Shown here: piece by piece, positions 61,990 through 64,000 of the stretch
How the letters are laid out: the number at the start of each line of letters is the position of its first letter
Numbering within the stretch: position 1 is the first letter of the stretch
Assembly (NCBI RefSeq): GCF_030913655.1
Contig: NZ_CP133189.1
Span: forward strand, 3,248,501 to 3,312,500
From: Clostridium sp. MB40-C1
Lineage (GTDB): Bacteria > Bacillota > Clostridia > Clostridiales > Clostridiaceae
DNA: 64,000 bases
Direction of reading: 5' to 3'
Translations under genes and position numbers: made by a program
The notes under the pieces: generated by a model
Seen by the model: only the letters and a program-made list of their open reading frames with translations
What the model was told of the DNA's origin: nothing
Databases searched by the model: none

Positions 61990-62020
61990 AAAATAAATCT
62001 CAGTTTAATGGCTGAGATTT
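61990..62020 (-). terminator. Terminator of the chemoreceptor gene
   Basis: The stem AAATCTCAG / CTGAGATTT (61995-62003 with 62012-62020) with an 8-nt loop is followed, on the minus strand, by TATTTTTATATTT. Confidence 0.75.
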
Positions 62021-62034
62021 AAGTTTTATTTCAC

Positions 62035-62070
62035 TTTAACTATAAATGTAATTATATATTTATAGTTAAA
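62035..62070. repeat. 13-bp inverted repeat
   Basis: TTTAACTATAAAT / ATTTATAGTTAAA around a 10-nt centre, between the chemoreceptor stop and its terminator. It may assist termination or be an RNA-stability hairpin. Confidence 0.5.
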
Positions 62071-62112
62071 ATGAATTATTAGATAATCTAAATATAACAA
62101 ACTGGAACTTAG

Positions 62113-63849
62113 TTATTGTAGTTTTAAGTTTGACAGCTTATCACTTAAATATGAGGATACAGCACTTAGTTCTTCTACCATTTTCATTAAATTGTTCATA
62201 GAGTTAGCTTCATTATCAATACCTGCTGAAATTTCTTCTGCAGAAGAATTATTTTCTTCAGATATCATAGCTAAGTTTTCAATTTCTTCAGTAATTACAG
62301 AGGTATTGGCAGAGATTTCTTCGGTAGAAGAAGATACCTCTTCAACCTTGGTTGATACATCATTAATAGAAGAATTAATAGCATTAAATCTTTCTATAAC
62401 TTTATCAATAAAACTATTTTGTTCTAAAGTCCTTTTAGCTACATTCTGCATAGATTCACCTGAATTTTCTATGCCTTTTTGTATATTACTAACTAATTTT
62501 GAAATTTCATCTGCCCATCTAGCGGACTCTTCTGCTAATTTCCTAACTTCTTCAGCTACTACAGCAAAACCTTTACCATGTTCACCAGCACGCGCGGCTT
62601 CAATACTAGCATTTAAAGCCAAAAGATTTGTCTGTTCTGCTATAGAAGATATAGCAACTATTATATTATTTATTTCTTTTGATTCTTTAACTAAGTTTTC
62701 AACTATTTCTGAGGTACTATTTACTACATTTACTATATCTTTTGAGTTTATATCGAGATTTTCCATAACCTTACTACCTTCTATAGCACTTTCATTTGTT
62801 TTTATAGCTTCTTCAGTTACTAGTTGGGAAGTGTTTGCGATTTGCACTATAGTTTCATTTACTTCACGAATTTTGTCACTGGTACTAGATAATTTTTCTG
62901 TCTGCTGTGTAATTCTTGTAGTTATATCTTTTGTAGAAGCGTCCATTTGGTCAAATTCTATCCTTGCAGTATTGAATGAATCTTTGAAATTTTCATTTGT
63001 ATCTTGAAGCTTTTTAGAGATATTACTAATGTTAATTAATACATCTTGGAATGTATCTAGCATTTTATTTGTATAGTTAGCTAACTCTCCAATTTCATCA
63101 TTACTGTTAATTTTAATTCTTTTAGTTAAGTCTCCCTCTAAATTAGAAATGAGCTTCATATTTTCAACTAATTCATCAATAGATTTAGTTTGATGTTTAG
63201 TCATTAATCCAACTAATAATCTAACTACTATTAAAGCTGCGATCATTATACCGATTAATACGGATATAATTATAACTTCAAATTTGATAAATTTACTGTT
63301 ATTTAATTCAATTCCTACAACTACTTCTTTATTTTCTAATTTTAAAGGAACGTAAACTTGAGAAGCAGAAGTTTTTTTCTTTAAATTATGCTTTATGTTA
63401 TCCACATATATTTCTTTAGTTTCAAGGGATTTATTTATTTCATCTAAATGTATAGTTTTTGTAAATTCATCGCCATATTTAGCGGCATTTTCTTGGGATT
63501 TATCAATTACATATGACCATTTTCCATTGGTATTGGAAATTATAAAAATGTCTTTTACAAAACCATCAGATTTATTTTGAAGAACTCCAAGAGCTTTATC
63601 AATTTCTTTATACATGGTACTGTTTTCCTTCTCTTTGTCAAGACTTGAAAAATCAACTTTTTCAATTTTGCTAGTTATACCGTTAGTAATGGTAGGAATT
63701 GCTATATTGATAGTACTTTTAATAGAATTAATAATACAAAGATACATTGTTATATCGATTATTACAAATAATGATATTATAAGAAGCATTATATTCCTTG
63801 TCCATTTCTTTCTTAAAGTAGTTGTTTTTGTGGTGTTTAGTTCTTTCAC
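62113..63849 (-). CDS. Methyl-accepting chemotaxis protein
   Basis: Chemoreceptor of 578 aa. TM1 is about 17-42, the extracellular sensor about 43-190 (dCACHE-like size), TM2 about 191-215, HAMP about 216-270. The signalling domain has the invariant tip [36 protein letters not shown]. It relays ligand binding to CheA/CheW. The start is GTG 63849 with GGGGGGAT upstream. A sigma-A type promoter with extended -10 lies at 63894-63922; no sigma-D box was found. The ligand is unknown. Confidence 0.95.
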   Translation of the reverse strand: MKELNTTKTTTLRKKWTRNIMLLIISLFVIIDITMYLCIINSIKSTINIAIPTITNGITSKIEKVDFSSLDKEKENSTMYKEIDKALGVLQNKSDGFVKDIFIISNTNGKWSYVIDKSQENAAKYGDEFTKTIHLDEINKSLETKEIYVDNIKHNLKKKTSASQVYVPLKLENKEVVVGIELNNSKFIKFEVIIISVLIGIMIAALIVVRLLVGLMTKHQTKSIDELVENMKLISNLEGDLTKRIKINSNDEIGELANYTNKMLDTFQDVLINISNISKKLQDTNENFKDSFNTARIEFDQMDASTKDITTRITQQTEKLSSTSDKIREVNETIVQIANTSQLVTEEAIKTNESAIEGSKVMENLDINSKDIVNVVNSTSEIVENLVKESKEINNIIVAISSIAEQTNLLALNASIEAARAGEHGKGFAVVAEEVRKLAEESARWADEISKLVSNIQKGIENSGESMQNVAKRTLEQNSFIDKVIERFNAINSSINDVSTKVEEVSSSTEEISANTSVITEEIENLAMISEENNSSAEEISAGIDNEANSMNNLMKMVEELSAVSSYLSDKLSNLKLQ

Positions 63850-63893
63850 TTATGTATCCCCCCTGTAAATATTACAAAATATATAATAAAATA

Positions 63894-63922
63894 ATTATAG
63901 CATGAATAAAGAAAATACAAGA
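63894..63922 (-). promoter_or_regulatory. Promoter of the chemoreceptor gene
   Basis: Minus strand TCTTGT (63922-63917), 17 bases, then TATAAT (63899-63894) preceded by TGC, an extended -10. It lies 45 bp before the GTG start. Confidence 0.65.
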
Positions 63923-64000
63923 TAAATATTCAGTAAATTTTCATTATTATAATTTTTTTTGCGATTTAACGTGTATACAGTTGTAATTACAGTTTTTTTT

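Noticed and set aside
62192-63007. A 271-codon open frame opposite the chemoreceptor gene.
   Set aside because: It runs antisense to the conserved signalling domain, has no ribosome binding site, and its Ser/Ile/Phe-rich product is what the reverse complement of such a coiled coil gives.

Overview
The window is AT-rich DNA (roughly 30% G+C by eye) from an anaerobic, spore-forming Clostridium-type Firmicute. The evidence is strong AGGAGG-type ribosome binding sites, frequent TTG/GTG starts, a CotJ spore-coat operon, pyruvate:ferredoxin oxidoreductase, a [NiFe] hydrogenase, ClpE, a DUF3787 spore-surface protein and a good sigma-D type promoter. I see no rRNA, tRNA, CRISPR array, prophage or transposase gene.

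Layout. 0.1-9 kb: OmpR-type two-component pair, RNase Z-like metallohydrolase, MATE exporter, secreted Fn3-GH18 glycosidase (- strand), an unknown coiled-coil protein behind a sigma-D-like promoter, and a TVP38/DedA membrane protein. 9-14 kb: AlaX-like protein (-), then a DeoR regulator with two tandem DegT-type aminotransferases. 14-22 kb: cotJABC, nifJ, a small spore protein (-), and a P-type cation ATPase (-) whose leader looks like a yybP-ykoY Mn2+ riboswitch with an attenuator. 22-27 kb: MarR regulator with an asymmetric heterodimeric ABC exporter, then a 97-bp palindromic repeat and a 251-bp MITE-like element with 15-bp terminal inverted repeats and a 5-bp target duplication. 27-33 kb: an EF-loop-like protein, ClpE and a sigma-54 activator. 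33-40.7 kb: a ten-gene Mrp/Mbh-type antiporter operon preceded by activator-site repeats and a canonical -24/-12 promoter. 41-47 kb: DUF4829 lipoprotein, HD hydrolase, and a complete arginine-to-spermidine route (speA; speD-speE-speB) with an array of AGTAAAC half-sites at the speD promoter. 47-48 kb (-): XRE regulator, membrane protein and two unlisted microproteins. 48-57 kb: cytochrome b5-like protein, [NiFe] hydrogenase small and large subunits, maturation protease, a zinc-ribbon-less HypA, HypF, HypC, HypD and HypE. 57-64 kb: GNAT protein, aldehyde dehydrogenase, small XRE regulator, DUF503, DEAD-box helicase and chemoreceptor.

How the parts work together. The sigma-54 activator, its probable upstream sites and the -24/-12 promoter form one regulatory unit controlling an ion-translocating Mrp-like complex that has three antiporter-type subunits but no hydrogenase or quinone module. 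The hydrogenase cluster makes a [NiFe] enzyme without Tat signal or membrane anchor, next to a haem-binding b5-like protein that could be its electron partner. Its maturation set lacks HypB and has a shortened HypA. The polyamine genes cover Arg to agmatine to putrescine to spermidine. The items I would check first are the sigma-54/Mrp unit, the cytosolic hydrogenase with b5 protein and minimal HypA, the MITE, the speD operator array and the XRE/microprotein cluster.
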